Assembly: GCA_945883795.1 (NCBI GenBank)
Contig: CAMCYC010000020.1
Span: 1 to 36,958 of the forward strand
Reading direction: 5' to 3'
DNA length: 36,958 nucleotides
Source: Sulfurimonas crateris
GTDB lineage: Bacteria > Campylobacterota > Campylobacteria > Campylobacterales > Sulfurimonadaceae
A program made the translations under genes and the position numbers. Below, one piece after another: positions 25,120 through 33,528 of the stretch; within the stretch, counting starts at the first letter, position 1, and each line of letters opens with the position of its first letter. A model generated the notes under the pieces. The model did not search any database, was not told the origin of the DNA, and saw nothing but the letters and a program-made list of their open reading frames with translations.

Positions 25120-25702
25120 TACTTACACCTTTGGCTAATTTTCTTAATAATTTTCTTAATAAATCATCACTAGGATATGCAGCTAATGCACTTTCAATAT
25201 AAGTAAGTGCCATTTCAGAAAAGTTATGTTCAATTAAATTATCTAAAAAATCAATAAAATCTTCTTTTCTAGTAATAATGACACGCGTTGAAAACATAAT
25301 ATTTTCAAATGTTTCCTTAAAACTTTTTCCACTTTCAATAATAGATTTGAAATCTTGATAAAGTATCCCATCTTCAAACTCCAACCTATTGCGAAGTGGT
25401 TCAGCAAAAACTTTACTCAGCTTTTCCAAAGTGCCATCCATATTTTTGAGTATTTCACTCATAATCTCATCAGCCTCTTCTTTATTTTCATCTTTTAATA
25501 TTTCATAATAATCAAAAAGAGCCTCAGCACCACCTTCTCCACTTAAGGCCATTTCAGAGAGAATAACCCCGTTATAAGCTTCTTTTGAGTTTGGATAATC
25601 TTGCAATACAGTAGCGAATTGCTCAAGGGCATGTTTATAGTCTGATTTTGAAAAGCTATTACTTGCTTGGGTTAATATTTTATATTTACTAATTGTACTC
25701 AT
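25109..25702 (-). CDS. Conserved Campylobacterota protein with tetratricopeptide-like helices
   Basis: The 197-aa, all-helical, acidic cytoplasmic protein begins with a TPR-like repeat (YKHALEQFATVLQDYPNSKEAYNGVILSEMAL) and ends with another helical hairpin (MALTYIESALAAYPSDDLLRKLL). I recognise the neighbourhood, NifU-like protein then this gene then murE, from memory of H. pylori HP1492-HP1494. The function is unknown; TPR folds usually mediate protein contacts. It starts 11 nt after the NifU-like gene and overlaps murE by 11 nt, so the three genes are one operon. Confidence 0.8.
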   Translation of the reverse strand: MSTISKYKILTQASNSFSKSDYKHALEQFATVLQDYPNSKEAYNGVILSEMALSGEGGAEALFDYYEILKDENKEEADEIMSEILKNMDGTLEKLSKVFAEPLRNRLEFEDGILYQDFKSIIESGKSFKETFENIMFSTRVIITRKEDFIDFLDNLIEHNFSEMALTYIESALAAYPSDDLLRKLLRKLAKGVSIEN

Positions 25703-25713
25703 CTTTTTACTTT

Positions 25714-25989
25714 TTATAAATTATCTATATCGTTTTCCATACCGATAGGTACATTTACTACGCTTATTTCTGGATGAATATCCATTCTTAGTTGTCTCTC
25801 AACACCATATTTTAGCGTACTTCCACTACTAGAACACCCTATACATGCACCTTTGAGCTGTACATACACATTTCCATTCTTCACTGTTATAAAATCTATA
25901 TTACCGCCATCGAGTGCTAACGATGGTCTTACCTTATCTATAACCATTTGTACTGGGGTCATAAGTTCTTCATCAGAAAACGGAATCAT
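25714..25989 (-). CDS. NifU C-terminal-domain iron-sulfur scaffold protein
   Basis: The 91-aa protein consists only of the NifU-like domain: VIDKVRPSLALDGGNIDFI and the cluster-binding CxxC pair C49/C52 (LKGACIGCSSSGSTLK). Such Nfu proteins carry [4Fe-4S] clusters to target enzymes. It is the first gene of a three-gene unit with the TPR protein and murE. AAAGGAT lies just upstream of the ATG. Confidence 0.92.
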   Translation of the reverse strand: MIPFSDEELMTPVQMVIDKVRPSLALDGGNIDFITVKNGNVYVQLKGACIGCSSSGSTLKYGVERQLRMDIHPEISVVNVPIGMENDIDNL

Positions 25990-26040
25990 AAACTATCCTT
26001 TAAATTTTTTAAGAGCATAAAATATGACAATAACGCTTAA

Positions 26041-26071
26041 CAAGTAATAAAAATTTTAATTAGATTACTTG
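26041..26071 (-). terminator. Candidate terminator after the aldo/keto reductase gene
   Basis: CAAGTAAT and ATTACTTG form a perfect 8-bp stem, with AAAATTTT inside the 15-nt loop, directly after the reductase stop codon (minus strand). The T-tract is weak. Confidence 0.4.
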
Positions 26072-26073
26072 CT

Positions 26074-27291
26074 TTAGCCTTTTAGTGCCATTACTTCATG
26101 AACATAAGATTCTTTTCTCATTCCCACAAGAATATAATCAATAACATTTTGGTTCATTAAATATTCAAGCGCTATTTTTTGCAAACTATTTTCATTGTCG
26201 CCTAGCAATGGTTGTAATTTTTGTTTTGTAGTTTGAGAACACTCGTAGAGTACCATTTTTCTATATTCTTGAAGAAATATATCTAGATAAGGCAATATAT
26301 TTTCTTGTTTAGAAGATTCAAGCTTTGTTAAACGCTCTTTTATGTGAGGTATTATTTGTGAATATAAAAATGTCTCATAATCTCCAATCCAACCAAATTT
26401 GTGCTTATTGGCATCGAGTTGTTCTAATAAATTATAAAGAGATTTTAAATTTTCATTTTCACAAAACTCCATAAGTTCATTCAAACTATGATAGTAATCA
26501 AAACTTTGTTCATAATCAGCCAAACGATACATCATCCCTTCATGTTGAGCATTTAAAGGTCTATTGATTAAAACTCTCAATCCATTTGCTTTTGCCCAAG
26601 TAGCACAATGCAATCCATCCCGTTCTAAAAAATTGATAGGTAACTCTATTGTAGAAAAACTATGTTGATTATTTCCAGCTTGTTTCGCTGCCTTTTCTGC
26701 TAGTGTCACTAAATCTTCGTATGGCAAAAATTCTTCTGAATCATGAGGTTTTGAAAAACTATTTGAACTAATCCCATACGAACCGATTCTGGCATTATTG
26801 ACCTCGTTTTCTAAAGCTACAAAGACCTCATACAACCGTCTATACATCTCATCCATTCGTGTGTCATAATCAATATTTTTATTGATAGCATCAAGTAAAT
26901 AATATTCTGGATTATGGATTAAATAGCAATCAATTTTTTTCATCTCTAATCGTAAAAGTGACTCACTCAATTGATTTTGCATAAAAGATGGTGCAATGGA
27001 GTGATAACAATTATCATCATATTCAACCACCTCTTCAAAATTGGTTTCTTTATGAGACAACATGTTACTACCTTGAATATATCCAAACTTACTAACAATC
27101 TGAATCGTCGATTTTACTTCATCATCAAACTCTCTCAAAGCAAGTGCAATAGCTCGTTCTGCTCCACCATCCATATAATTAGAAGATGTATCAATCAGCT
27201 TAATACCAGATACTATAGCAGATTTAAGAGCTTCAATATGTTGTCGATTATAATCGCTTATTCTGTATGTTCCAAATGCAAAATCACTCAT
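26074..27291 (-). CDS. Aldo/keto reductase with helical insertion
   Basis: The 405-aa cytoplasmic protein has a complete aldo/keto reductase tetrad: D34 and Y39 (LIDTSSNYMDG), K68 (VSKFGY) and H126 (YLIHNPEYY). RIGSYGISS and the late MNQNVIDYILVGMRKESYV also fit the NAD(P)H-dependent TIM-barrel family. It is longer than the usual ~320 residues because of a mostly helical segment around 240-345 before the last barrel elements, which contains no known motif. The substrate is unknown. It seems to be transcribed alone: hairpins lie on both sides, after rplQ upstream and after its own stop. Confidence 0.87.
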   Translation of the reverse strand: MSDFAFGTYRISDYNRQHIEALKSAIVSGIKLIDTSSNYMDGGAERAIALALREFDDEVKSTIQIVSKFGYIQGSNMLSHKETNFEEVVEYDDNCYHSIAPSFMQNQLSESLLRLEMKKIDCYLIHNPEYYLLDAINKNIDYDTRMDEMYRRLYEVFVALENEVNNARIGSYGISSNSFSKPHDSEEFLPYEDLVTLAEKAAKQAGNNQHSFSTIELPINFLERDGLHCATWAKANGLRVLINRPLNAQHEGMMYRLADYEQSFDYYHSLNELMEFCENENLKSLYNLLEQLDANKHKFGWIGDYETFLYSQIIPHIKERLTKLESSKQENILPYLDIFLQEYRKMVLYECSQTTKQKLQPLLGDNENSLQKIALEYLMNQNVIDYILVGMRKESYVHEVMALKG

Positions 27292-27373
27292 GATGTTATA
27301 TCCTTATTTAGAATAAATACATGCTTTAGTAATTTAGCATGCGGAAGTTTTTTTGGGAAGTTTATAAAGATTT

Positions 27374-27401
27374 TATCAGTGAAGCAAAGCTTCACTTGAT
27401 A
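27374..27401 (-). terminator. Terminator of the ribosomal alpha operon
   Basis: AGTGAAGC-AAA-GCTTCACT forms a perfect 8-bp stem, extended by ATC/GAT with one bulged base, 9 nt past the rplQ stop on the minus strand. It is followed by AAAATCTTTAT. Position and strength suggest a factor-independent terminator. Confidence 0.6.
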
Positions 27402-27410
27402 GAAGTTGAA

Positions 27411-27761
27411 TTATACTAATTCAACAAACGCCATAGTTGTAGCATCACCACGACGAATACGAGTTCTTTGAATTCTAGTATAACCACCAGCACGATCAAC
27501 ATAAGTTGGTGCAATTTCGTTTACTAATTTTTTTGTAGCTTCTTTACTTTGAAGCGCTGCAAATACCGCTTTATGTGCGTTAGAATCATTCTTACCAGCA
27601 ATTGTGATAAGTTTTTCAACATAAGAACGAAGTTCTTTTGCTTTTTCAATAGTAGTTTCAATTTTACCATGTTCAATTAACGAAATACTTAGGTTTTTAA
27701 GTAAAGCTGCACGATGTGAACTTGTACGACCTAGTTTACGATATCCATGACGATGTCTCAT
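27411..27761 (-). CDS. rplQ: 50S ribosomal protein L17
   Basis: The 116-aa protein has the family N-terminus [20 protein letters not shown], and [20 protein letters not shown] near the C-terminus. It is the last gene of the alpha operon, 15 nt after rpoA, the classic bacterial order, and a strong hairpin follows. Confidence 0.98.
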   Translation of the reverse strand: MRHRHGYRKLGRTSSHRAALLKNLSISLIEHGKIETTIEKAKELRSYVEKLITIAGKNDSNAHKAVFAALQSKEATKKLVNEIAPTYVDRAGGYTRIQRTRIRRGDATTMAFVELV

Positions 27762-27776
27762 CTGTAATTCCTCTTA

Positions 27777-28775
27777 TTAAGCTTCTTTAGCTTCTATTTT
27801 CTTTTTTAATGCAATAACTACATCATCTGGGAGATCAGCACCAACTGCAAAACCGTATTCTTGCACTTTTTCTACTATCTCATCGTATGACTTTTTACCA
27901 AGATTTTTTACATTTTTTAAGTCGTTATGACTCATTAATGTTATTTCACCAATAAGTTTAATATCTGAACGATCAAGGCAGTTAAAACTTCTTGCACTTA
28001 ACCCTAAGCTATCAATATTAGCAGTTAACTTTTTCAAATCAGGATTTTCTTCAACTCTTTCTATTGTTGCTGGAGCTTTAATACTGATTTCACTATTAAA
28101 TACGGCTAACTGAGCATACATAACTTCTAATGAATTTCTAAACGCATCCAAAGGAGAAATTTGTCCATCAGTTCTAATATTTAAAATAACTCTTTCAAAA
28201 TTAGGATTATCTTCAACAAGTACATTTTCAATTTTATAAGTTGCACTACGAACAGGTGTAAAATACGCATCAAGTGCTATATATCCATCCTCTAAATCAG
28301 GACTAATATCTTCACTAGGAACATATCCAATCCCTTGTGCAATTTTAATTTTGAAATTAAGCGTTGAGTCTTCGTTTAATGTAGCAAGATGTAACTCAGG
28401 TGTGACAACTACTACTTCATCATTATTAAGGTCACTTCCCTTAACAGTACAAGGACCAGTAAAGCTATAACTTATTTCTGTTTCACTTACATCACCTAAT
28501 AACTTAAAGCGAATATCTTTAAGATTAAGGATAAAGTCAGAAATATCTTCTAGCATACCACGAACAGAGTCAAACTCATGTTTTGCACCCTCTATTTTAA
28601 TAGCTATCGGAGCGTATCCAACAGAACTACTTAATAAAAAACGGCGAAGTGGATGAGCTAAAGAAATAGCATATCCTGTTTCAAAAGGAAATGCTATTAT
28701 ATTAGCTTCATTCTCACTAATCTGTTCTACCTCAAACTCCTGAGGAGCAAGTGGAGTAGTTTTAATTTTCTTCAT
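27777..28775 (-). CDS. rpoA: RNA polymerase alpha subunit
   Basis: The 332-aa protein has an N-terminal assembly domain ([48 protein letters not shown]) and a C-terminal domain with the two helix-hairpin motifs that touch UP-element DNA and activators ([41 protein letters not shown]). I start it at the ATG at 28775 ([14 protein letters not shown]) with AAAGGGTG 7 nt upstream. A TTG two codons earlier would overlap the ribosome site. It is co-transcribed with rpsD and rplQ. Confidence 0.98.
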   Translation of the reverse strand: MKKIKTTPLAPQEFEVEQISENEANIIAFPFETGYAISLAHPLRRFLLSSSVGYAPIAIKIEGAKHEFDSVRGMLEDISDFILNLKDIRFKLLGDVSETEISYSFTGPCTVKGSDLNNDEVVVVTPELHLATLNEDSTLNFKIKIAQGIGYVPSEDISPDLEDGYIALDAYFTPVRSATYKIENVLVEDNPNFERVILNIRTDGQISPLDAFRNSLEVMYAQLAVFNSEISIKAPATIERVEENPDLKKLTANIDSLGLSARSFNCLDRSDIKLIGEITLMSHNDLKNVKNLGKKSYDEIVEKVQEYGFAVGADLPDDVVIALKKKIEAKEA

Positions 28776-28799
28776 TCTCAAACACCCTTTATTTAATGA

Positions 28800-29426
28800 T
28801 TATTTTGAGTAAAGCTCAACGATTAAACGCTCTTCAACTGGAATAACAACCTCTTCACGCTCTGGCAAACGAGTAAAAATACCGAATACTTTTACAGCAT
28901 CAATATCAACCCATGGAGCAAGACCAGTTTGATTTGTTAGTTCAATAGCACGAACGATTTGTGCGTTCGTTTTTGAGCTTTCACGAACTTCAACTTTTTG
29001 ACCTGGTTTTACACGATAAGAAGGGATATCTAATCTAGTTCCATCTACTAATATATGACCATGTGTTACAAGTTGGCGAGCAAAACGACGAGTCGTTGCG
29101 AATCCCATTCTATAAACAACATTGTCTAGTCTTTGCTCGATTAATGTAACAAGGTTTGTACCTGTGTTTCCTTCACGACGCTTTGCTTCAAAGAAAACTG
29201 CATGAAATTGCTTTTCAGAAATACCATACATGAATTTTGCTTTTTGCTTTTCATTCAACTGTAAACCATACTCAGATACTTTTTTACGGCGCTGACCATG
29301 TTGACCTGGAGCATAAGGACGCTTTTCTAATGCAGATTTACCTGCTAAACGACGCTCACCTTTTAGGTTAAGACTAACACCAAATCTTCGCTCAATTTTT
29401 TCTACTGGACCTCTATATCTTGCCAT
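28800..29426 (-). CDS. rpsD: 30S ribosomal protein S4
   Basis: The 208-aa protein starts [19 protein letters not shown]. It contains the S4 RNA-binding domain ([40 protein letters not shown]). It is a primary 16S rRNA-binding protein; in many bacteria it also represses its own operon. It lies 11 nt after rpsK and 24 nt before rpoA. Confidence 0.98.
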   Translation of the reverse strand: MARYRGPVEKIERRFGVSLNLKGERRLAGKSALEKRPYAPGQHGQRRKKVSEYGLQLNEKQKAKFMYGISEKQFHAVFFEAKRREGNTGTNLVTLIEQRLDNVVYRMGFATTRRFARQLVTHGHILVDGTRLDIPSYRVKPGQKVEVRESSKTNAQIVRAIELTNQTGLAPWVDIDAVKVFGIFTRLPEREEVVIPVEERLIVELYSK

Positions 29427-29437
29427 CAGTAATCTCC

Positions 29438-29830
29438 TTAAACTCTACGACGCTTAGGTGCGCGACAACCATTATGTGGTAAAGCAGTAACATCTTTCAT
29501 AAATGTAACACGAATACCTTCGATTCCACCTACAGCTTTAGTTGCTGTTTCACGACCTGAACCAGGACCTTGAACTTTAATACCAAGTTCTTTTATACCA
29601 TGCACTTGAGCTTTAGCTACTGCATCTTCAACAGCTGCTTGAGCTGCGAACGGAGTAGATTTTTTACTACCTTTAAAGCCTAAACTTCCAGCCGAACTCC
29701 AAGCAATCAAGTTACCCATATCGTCTGTGATAGTTACAAGTGTATTGTTAAATGATGCAGAAATGTGGCAAATACCACGAGCAATATTTTTCTTTACTAC
29801 TTTTTTTCTAACAGCTTTTCTTTTTGCCAT
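29438..29830 (-). CDS. rpsK: 30S ribosomal protein S11
   Basis: The 130-aa protein has a basic N-terminus and the S11 core: [38 protein letters not shown], and the C-terminal [18 protein letters not shown]. The gene lies 10 nt after rpsM in the canonical S13-S11-S4-alpha-L17 order. Confidence 0.98.
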   Translation of the reverse strand: MAKRKAVRKKVVKKNIARGICHISASFNNTLVTITDDMGNLIAWSSAGSLGFKGSKKSTPFAAQAAVEDAVAKAQVHGIKELGIKVQGPGSGRETATKAVGGIEGIRVTFMKDVTALPHNGCRAPKRRRV

Positions 29831-29840
29831 ATGCTAATCC

Positions 29841-30203
29841 TTACGCTGCGCCGACAGTTTTGCGTTTACCCTTACGAGTACGCGCATTTGTCTTTGTTTT
29901 TTGACCACGACATGGAAGACCACGACGGTGACGAAGACCTCTATATGAACCTAAATCCATAAGTGCCTTGATATCCATAGCAACTTTTTTACGAAGATCA
30001 CCCTCGACCATATGGTTGATACGAATTTCATTCGTAATCGCAGCAATATCATCTTGTGAGAGTTCGTAAACTCTTTTGTTGTAATCTATACCTGTTGCAT
30101 CTAAAATTAGACGAGAAGCATGTAATCCTATTCCGTAGACATATGTTAGACCATATTCTATTCTTTTCTTTTTAGGTAAATCGACACCAGAAATACGAGC
30201 CAT
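29841..30203 (-). CDS. rpsM: 30S ribosomal protein S13
   Basis: The 120-aa protein begins [20 protein letters not shown] and ends with the S13 tail region [20 protein letters not shown] followed by [13 protein letters not shown]. It contacts the small-subunit head and tRNA. It starts 2 nt after the rpmJ stop, so translational coupling is likely. Confidence 0.98.
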   Translation of the reverse strand: MARISGVDLPKKKRIEYGLTYVYGIGLHASRLILDATGIDYNKRVYELSQDDIAAITNEIRINHMVEGDLRKKVAMDIKALMDLGSYRGLRHRRGLPCRGQKTKTNARTRKGKRKTVGAA

Positions 30204-30205
30204 GA

Positions 30206-30319
30206 TTATCCTTGTCTTTGTTTATGTTTTTTAACTTTGCAGATTACTCTTACAATGCCTTTGCGTTTAACAACTTTACAGTCGTCACACATCTTCTTTA
30301 CTGAAGCGCGTACTTTCAT
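30206..30319 (-). CDS. rpmJ: 50S ribosomal protein L36
   Basis: The 37-codon gene reads [20 protein letters not shown] followed by [17 protein letters not shown]. The zinc-binding set C11, C14, C27 and H32 is that of the C+ form of L36. GGAGACTTTC precedes the ATG. It is the first gene of this run. infA, usually just upstream, is not present in the window. Confidence 0.97.
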   Translation of the reverse strand: MKVRASVKKMCDDCKVVKRKGIVRVICKVKKHKQRQG

Positions 30320-30693
30320 TGAAAGTCTCCTACTATTATTAATCTCTTAAAAGACAGACTTATCCGCCTTCTTTTATTTAGTCACTAAAGCTCTCACATC
30401 CAAAATCATGGAAGAAGTTAAATAACTTCTATAAGAAAACTTTACACAGTTGGCTTATTCTTAAATCTTTGCTGCTTTTAGGCAGTCATAGCTTGCCAAT
30501 ACTTTTATCTTTATATAGACTATAAAAATAGAAATACTCTCTCGTTTGTTAAAACAGCAAAGCGGAATGGAATTATACATAAATAAATGTAAAAATTTTA
30601 TTAAGATAGTATAATTTTTTGATATTTTTAGTATTAAGTTTTCTTTTAAGATTAGTTTTGATACTATTTCTCTTATTACATAAGGATAGTTTG
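30320..30693. other. 374-bp intergenic region upstream of rpmJ and the c'-like cytochrome
   Basis: No convincing gene is seen. It must carry the rpmJ-operon promoter (minus strand) and the cytochrome promoter, for which TATAAT at 30610-30615 is a good candidate about 80 nt before the ATG. A perfect inverted repeat, AGAAGTTA-AA-TAACTTCT, sits at 30413-30430, where it would fall in or near an rpmJ leader. No trace of infA is found. Confidence 0.5.
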
Positions 30694-31086
30694 ATGAAAA
30701 AGTTTTTTTTCGGTTTAAGTATTTTAGCAACATTAGGGTTACAAGCGAGTGATTCGCTTAGTTTAAATATGGCGAGTATGCGAGATGGAATGCAGTCTGT
30801 TCAAGATGGTTTTTTATATAACAATAAAACCACTATACTTGACGGCTTAAAGAAAATTACAAAAGCTAATGAGATGTTTCATAATGAAGCATCTGCTGCA
30901 GAATTTTTACCTAAAGAGAAAAAAACACTCTCAAAAGTAGCATATTTAAGCAGTAAGTCTTTAAATATATATTTGTCTGAAATGGAAGAATATGTAAAAG
31001 AAAATAGAATTATTGAAGCTTCATCAAGCTTTTCTGGTGTTGTACATAGCTGTACCCGCTGTCATGCAATTGTAAGAGGTTGGTAA
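30694..31086 (+). CDS. Small periplasmic cytochrome c, c'-like
   Basis: The 130-aa protein has a Sec signal peptide (MKKFFFGLSILATLGLQAS, cleavage near 18-19), so the mature protein is about 112 residues and periplasmic. The only haem site is at the C-terminus: C120, C123, H124 in SCTRCHAIVRGW. A helical body with a C-terminal CxxCHxxxR matches the four-helix cytochrome c'/c556 fold. Such proteins bind gases or carry electrons; the partner is unknown. I chose the ATG at 30694, which has AAGGAT 6 nt upstream and a clean signal peptide, over a longer frame that starts upstream. Confidence 0.82.
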   Translation: MKKFFFGLSILATLGLQASDSLSLNMASMRDGMQSVQDGFLYNNKTTILDGLKKITKANEMFHNEASAAEFLPKEKKTLSKVAYLSSKSLNIYLSEMEEYVKENRIIEASSSFSGVVHSCTRCHAIVRGW

Positions 31087-31106
31087 CTCATTTGAGTTAC
31101 CAATTT
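31081..31106 (+). terminator. Terminator of the cytochrome gene
   Basis: TGGTAACTCA-TT-TGAGTTACCA is a perfect 10-bp inverted repeat that includes the stop codon of the cytochrome gene. It is followed by ATTTTAAAAATATTT. Confidence 0.65.
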
Positions 31107-31107
31107 T

Positions 31108-31138
31108 AAAAATATTTGACTTAAGAAAGTTTCTTAAG
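31108..31138 (-). terminator. Terminator of rpsB-tsf
   Basis: CTTAAGAAA-G-TTTCTTAAG (31120-31138) is a perfect 9-bp inverted repeat spanning the tsf stop codon. On the minus strand it is followed by TCAAATATTTTT. It lies 18 nt from the opposing cytochrome terminator. Confidence 0.55.
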
Positions 31139-32186
31139 CCATTTGAGCAGCAACTTCTGCAGCGAAGTCATCTACTTTCTTTTCAATACCTTCACCAACT
31201 TGAAGACGAATGAAATTTACAATTTCTGCAGTTCCACCAAGTGCTTTAGCTGCTTCTTCAACAGCTTGTGCGACTGTTAATTTGTCATTTAAAACATAAG
31301 TTTGATCCAATAAAGCTAACTCTTTATCTAAAGTTGTATTATCATCAATATAACGAGCAAGTTGACCAGGAATAATTTTATCCCAAATTTTTTCAGGTTT
31401 ACCTTGTGCTGTCAATTCTGCTTTAATCGTTGCTTCTGCTTCAGCCAATATGGCATCAGTTAATTGACTCATAGAAATATATTGAGGTACATTTTTAAGA
31501 GGTTTTTTAAGACGAGCAAGTTCTTCGTTTTCTTTTTTAATTATTTCAATTCTTCCTACTGTTTCAGACTGAACGAAATCAGGAGTAAAATCTTTATAAG
31601 AAAGTGTCTTTGGCTTCATAGCAGATGCATGCATTGCAATTTGCTTTAAAGTATCTCTCATCCCATTTGCAGTTTTAGCACTGTCACATTTAGCCTCTAG
31701 AATAACTGCTATGCGATTATTTGAGTGAATATAACCGTTAAGTGCTGTTGTTTCATCTGCAGTCAAAGTAGCAAAACGGCGAACTTCTATTTTTTCACCA
31801 ATTTTTGTAACAGCTTCTGTAAATTTTGAGCCAAACGGAGTTGCCATCAAAGTTGCTACATCCGCAGGATTTGTATTATAAATCTCTTCTGTTGTATCTT
31901 GTACAAGTTTTTTGAAACCATCATTTTGTGCAACGAAATCTGTTTCAGAGTTAATCTCAGCTACAGTTGCTTTACTAAAATCATCAGCTATTTTAAACCC
32001 TGCAAGACCCTCAGCAGCCACTCTATCAGCTTTTTTAGCTACTTTAGCAATACCACGCTCTTTTAAAAGTTCTGTTGCTTTTGCCATGTCACCATCAGCT
32101 TCAACAAGAACTTTTTTACAATCCATCATAGGTGCATCAGTTGCTGAACGCAACTCTTTTACCATTGCTGCCGTAATATCTGCCAT
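31134..32186 (-). CDS. tsf: Translation elongation factor Ts
   Basis: The 350-aa protein has an N-terminal UBA-like module ([19 protein letters not shown]) and the EF-Tu contact motif [12 protein letters not shown], followed by two core repeats. Elongation factor Ts reloads EF-Tu with GTP. It is longer than E. coli EF-Ts (283) because of a longer central part, as in other Campylobacterota. It follows rpsB by 2 nt, the usual pair. Confidence 0.98.
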   Translation of the reverse strand: MADITAAMVKELRSATDAPMMDCKKVLVEADGDMAKATELLKERGIAKVAKKADRVAAEGLAGFKIADDFSKATVAEINSETDFVAQNDGFKKLVQDTTEEIYNTNPADVATLMATPFGSKFTEAVTKIGEKIEVRRFATLTADETTALNGYIHSNNRIAVILEAKCDSAKTANGMRDTLKQIAMHASAMKPKTLSYKDFTPDFVQSETVGRIEIIKKENEELARLKKPLKNVPQYISMSQLTDAILAEAEATIKAELTAQGKPEKIWDKIIPGQLARYIDDNTTLDKELALLDQTYVLNDKLTVAQAVEEAAKALGGTAEIVNFIRLQVGEGIEKKVDDFAAEVAAQMA

Positions 32187-32188
32187 GA

Positions 32189-32959
32189 TTATTTTTCCTC
32201 TGTTTCTACTGGGAAATCTATCTCTTCAGTAGTAGTTTCTTGTTCAAATTCTACCTCTTTTGAATCAGTAGAACCACCATTCATTAATGCTTTACCTTCG
32301 TTGATTGCAGCAGTCATTTCACGACAAAACAGTTGAATTGAACGGATAGCATCATCATTTCCAGGAATTGGGTAAGTAATTAAATCTGGGTCACAGTTAG
32401 TATCAAGTGGAGCAACAACTGGAATACCTAAACAACGAGCTTCTAAAACAGCGATATGTTCTTTTGCAGCATCAACAACAAACATCATATCAGGAAGTTT
32501 TTTCATACCACGGATACCACCAAAATATTCTTCAAGTTTCTCTTTTTTACGAGAAAGCATTAAAGCTTCTTTTTTAGTTAAAAGGTCAATTTGACCATTT
32601 TCTTGCATCTCAGTAATAACATCAAGTTTACGAATAGATTTTTGAATAGTTGGAAAATTAGTAAGCATACCACCTAACCATCTGTTATCAACATACGGCA
32701 TACCACAAGCGATAGCTGCATCTCTAACAGAAGCACGAGCTTGTTTTTTTGTCCCAACGAAAAGCACAGTTTGACCTTCAGCTGCTGCATCAACAACAAT
32801 TTGGTATGTATTACGGAAATAACGAAGAGTTTTTTGTAAATCTATAATATAGATATTTTTACGAACACCAAAAATGAATTTTTTCATTTTTGGATTCCAA
32901 CGACGAGTTTGGTGTCCGAAGTGTACACCACATTCTAAGAGGTCTTTCATAGTTACCAT
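32189..32959 (-). CDS. rpsB: 30S ribosomal protein S2
   Basis: The 256-aa protein contains [39 protein letters not shown] and the later [19 protein letters not shown] motif. The C-terminus is an acidic tail rich in Glu and Thr, which is common in the phylum. Its ATG follows AAAGGATACCCT. It is co-transcribed with tsf. Confidence 0.98.
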   Translation of the reverse strand: MVTMKDLLECGVHFGHQTRRWNPKMKKFIFGVRKNIYIIDLQKTLRYFRNTYQIVVDAAAEGQTVLFVGTKKQARASVRDAAIACGMPYVDNRWLGGMLTNFPTIQKSIRKLDVITEMQENGQIDLLTKKEALMLSRKKEKLEEYFGGIRGMKKLPDMMFVVDAAKEHIAVLEARCLGIPVVAPLDTNCDPDLITYPIPGNDDAIRSIQLFCREMTAAINEGKALMNGGSTDSKEVEFEQETTTEEIDFPVETEEK

Positions 32960-33130
32960 AGGGTATCCTTAAAGGTTATTTTTCAAACCAGAGTTTTATC
33001 AGTTAAACTTCAGCAATATCGGACAATTAAATCTTAAAAAAGAGGTTGCACTGATTTTTGATATATGCCTGTAAATATTTTCAAATTGCATTCGAATAGA
33101 GCGAAAAGAAAAATTGCGGAATTTTAGCAA
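32960..33130 (-). promoter_or_regulatory. rpsB promoter and long leader
   Basis: On the minus strand TTTTTTGCTAAAAT (-10 TAAAAT at 33126-33121) is a typical promoter form of this phylum. It would give an rpsB leader of about 150 nt, long enough for autoregulation by S2. No defined leader structure was recognised by eye. Confidence 0.45.
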
Positions 33131-33177
33131 AAAATTATTTAAATTTCACTGACTGAAGTTTGGAGTTAATGGTCGAA

Positions 33178-33312
33178 TTAGAAATTATAGGTCATATATT
33201 GTTTTTTATCAAGCATAAAGTTATACACAAATCTACAAGAACCAAAATATTGTGATAAAAGCTGTTGTTGTTCTTTATTTGGATAAAGTCTAACTTTTAC
33301 GACTTGTAACAT
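33178..33312 (-). pseudogene. TnpB (IS200/IS605 OrfB) N-terminal fragment
   Basis: The 44-codon frame starts MLQVVKVRLYPNKEQQQLL and continues into GSCRFVYNFMLDKKQYM, which matches the N-terminal helix-turn-helix region of TnpB proteins (YRIYPTKEQ...RFVYNW). It then hits a stop, with none of the RuvC or zinc-finger domains (~350 further residues). AAAGGAG lies 6 nt before the ATG, so a peptide could still be made. It is a decayed remnant of an IS200/IS605 or IS607 element inserted upstream of rpsB. Confidence 0.85.
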
Positions 33313-33368
33313 TTTAACTCCTTTGCTATTTAGTATTCACATGATATTATATCTATCAACAAAGCTGA

Positions 33369-33412
33369 TGTTTCTTATATCCCCGCCATAAATGGCAGGG
33401 CTTTACGAAACA
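33369..33412. mobile_element. Stem-loop resembling an IS200/IS605 element end
   Basis: An inner stem CCCGCCAT-AA-ATGGC(A)GGG is nested in an outer pair TGTTTC...GAAACA, giving a long imperfect hairpin of about 44 nt. GC-rich stem-loops followed by a short AT stretch are typical of IS605-family ends, where TnpA or guide-RNA structures act. It lies 57 nt from the TnpB fragment, which supports a shared origin, but exact element ends cannot be set. Confidence 0.5.
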
Positions 33413-33528
33413 GTTGCTAAAAAAAGACAACTAGAGCAAAAATTAAATCAAGAAAATAAAAGAAGTAAATTTAGTCAAAAATCAAGAAATATGCAACAAT
33501 CATATTCATCTTTTTATAAGGAAAGGTC

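Noticed and set aside
26971-27399. 142-codon plus-strand frame opposite the aldo/keto reductase start
   Set aside because: Antisense to a clear gene and across the rplQ terminator; Ile/Asn/Phe-rich shadow sequence.
30320-30693. tRNA, rRNA or infA in the gap upstream of rpmJ
   Set aside because: No cloverleaf, TPsiC-like sequence or IF-1 reading frame could be found on either strand.
30461-30733. 90-codon minus-strand frame overlapping the cytochrome start
   Set aside because: Covers the promoter, ribosome site and signal peptide of the cytochrome gene; AT-rich composition, no recognisable domain.
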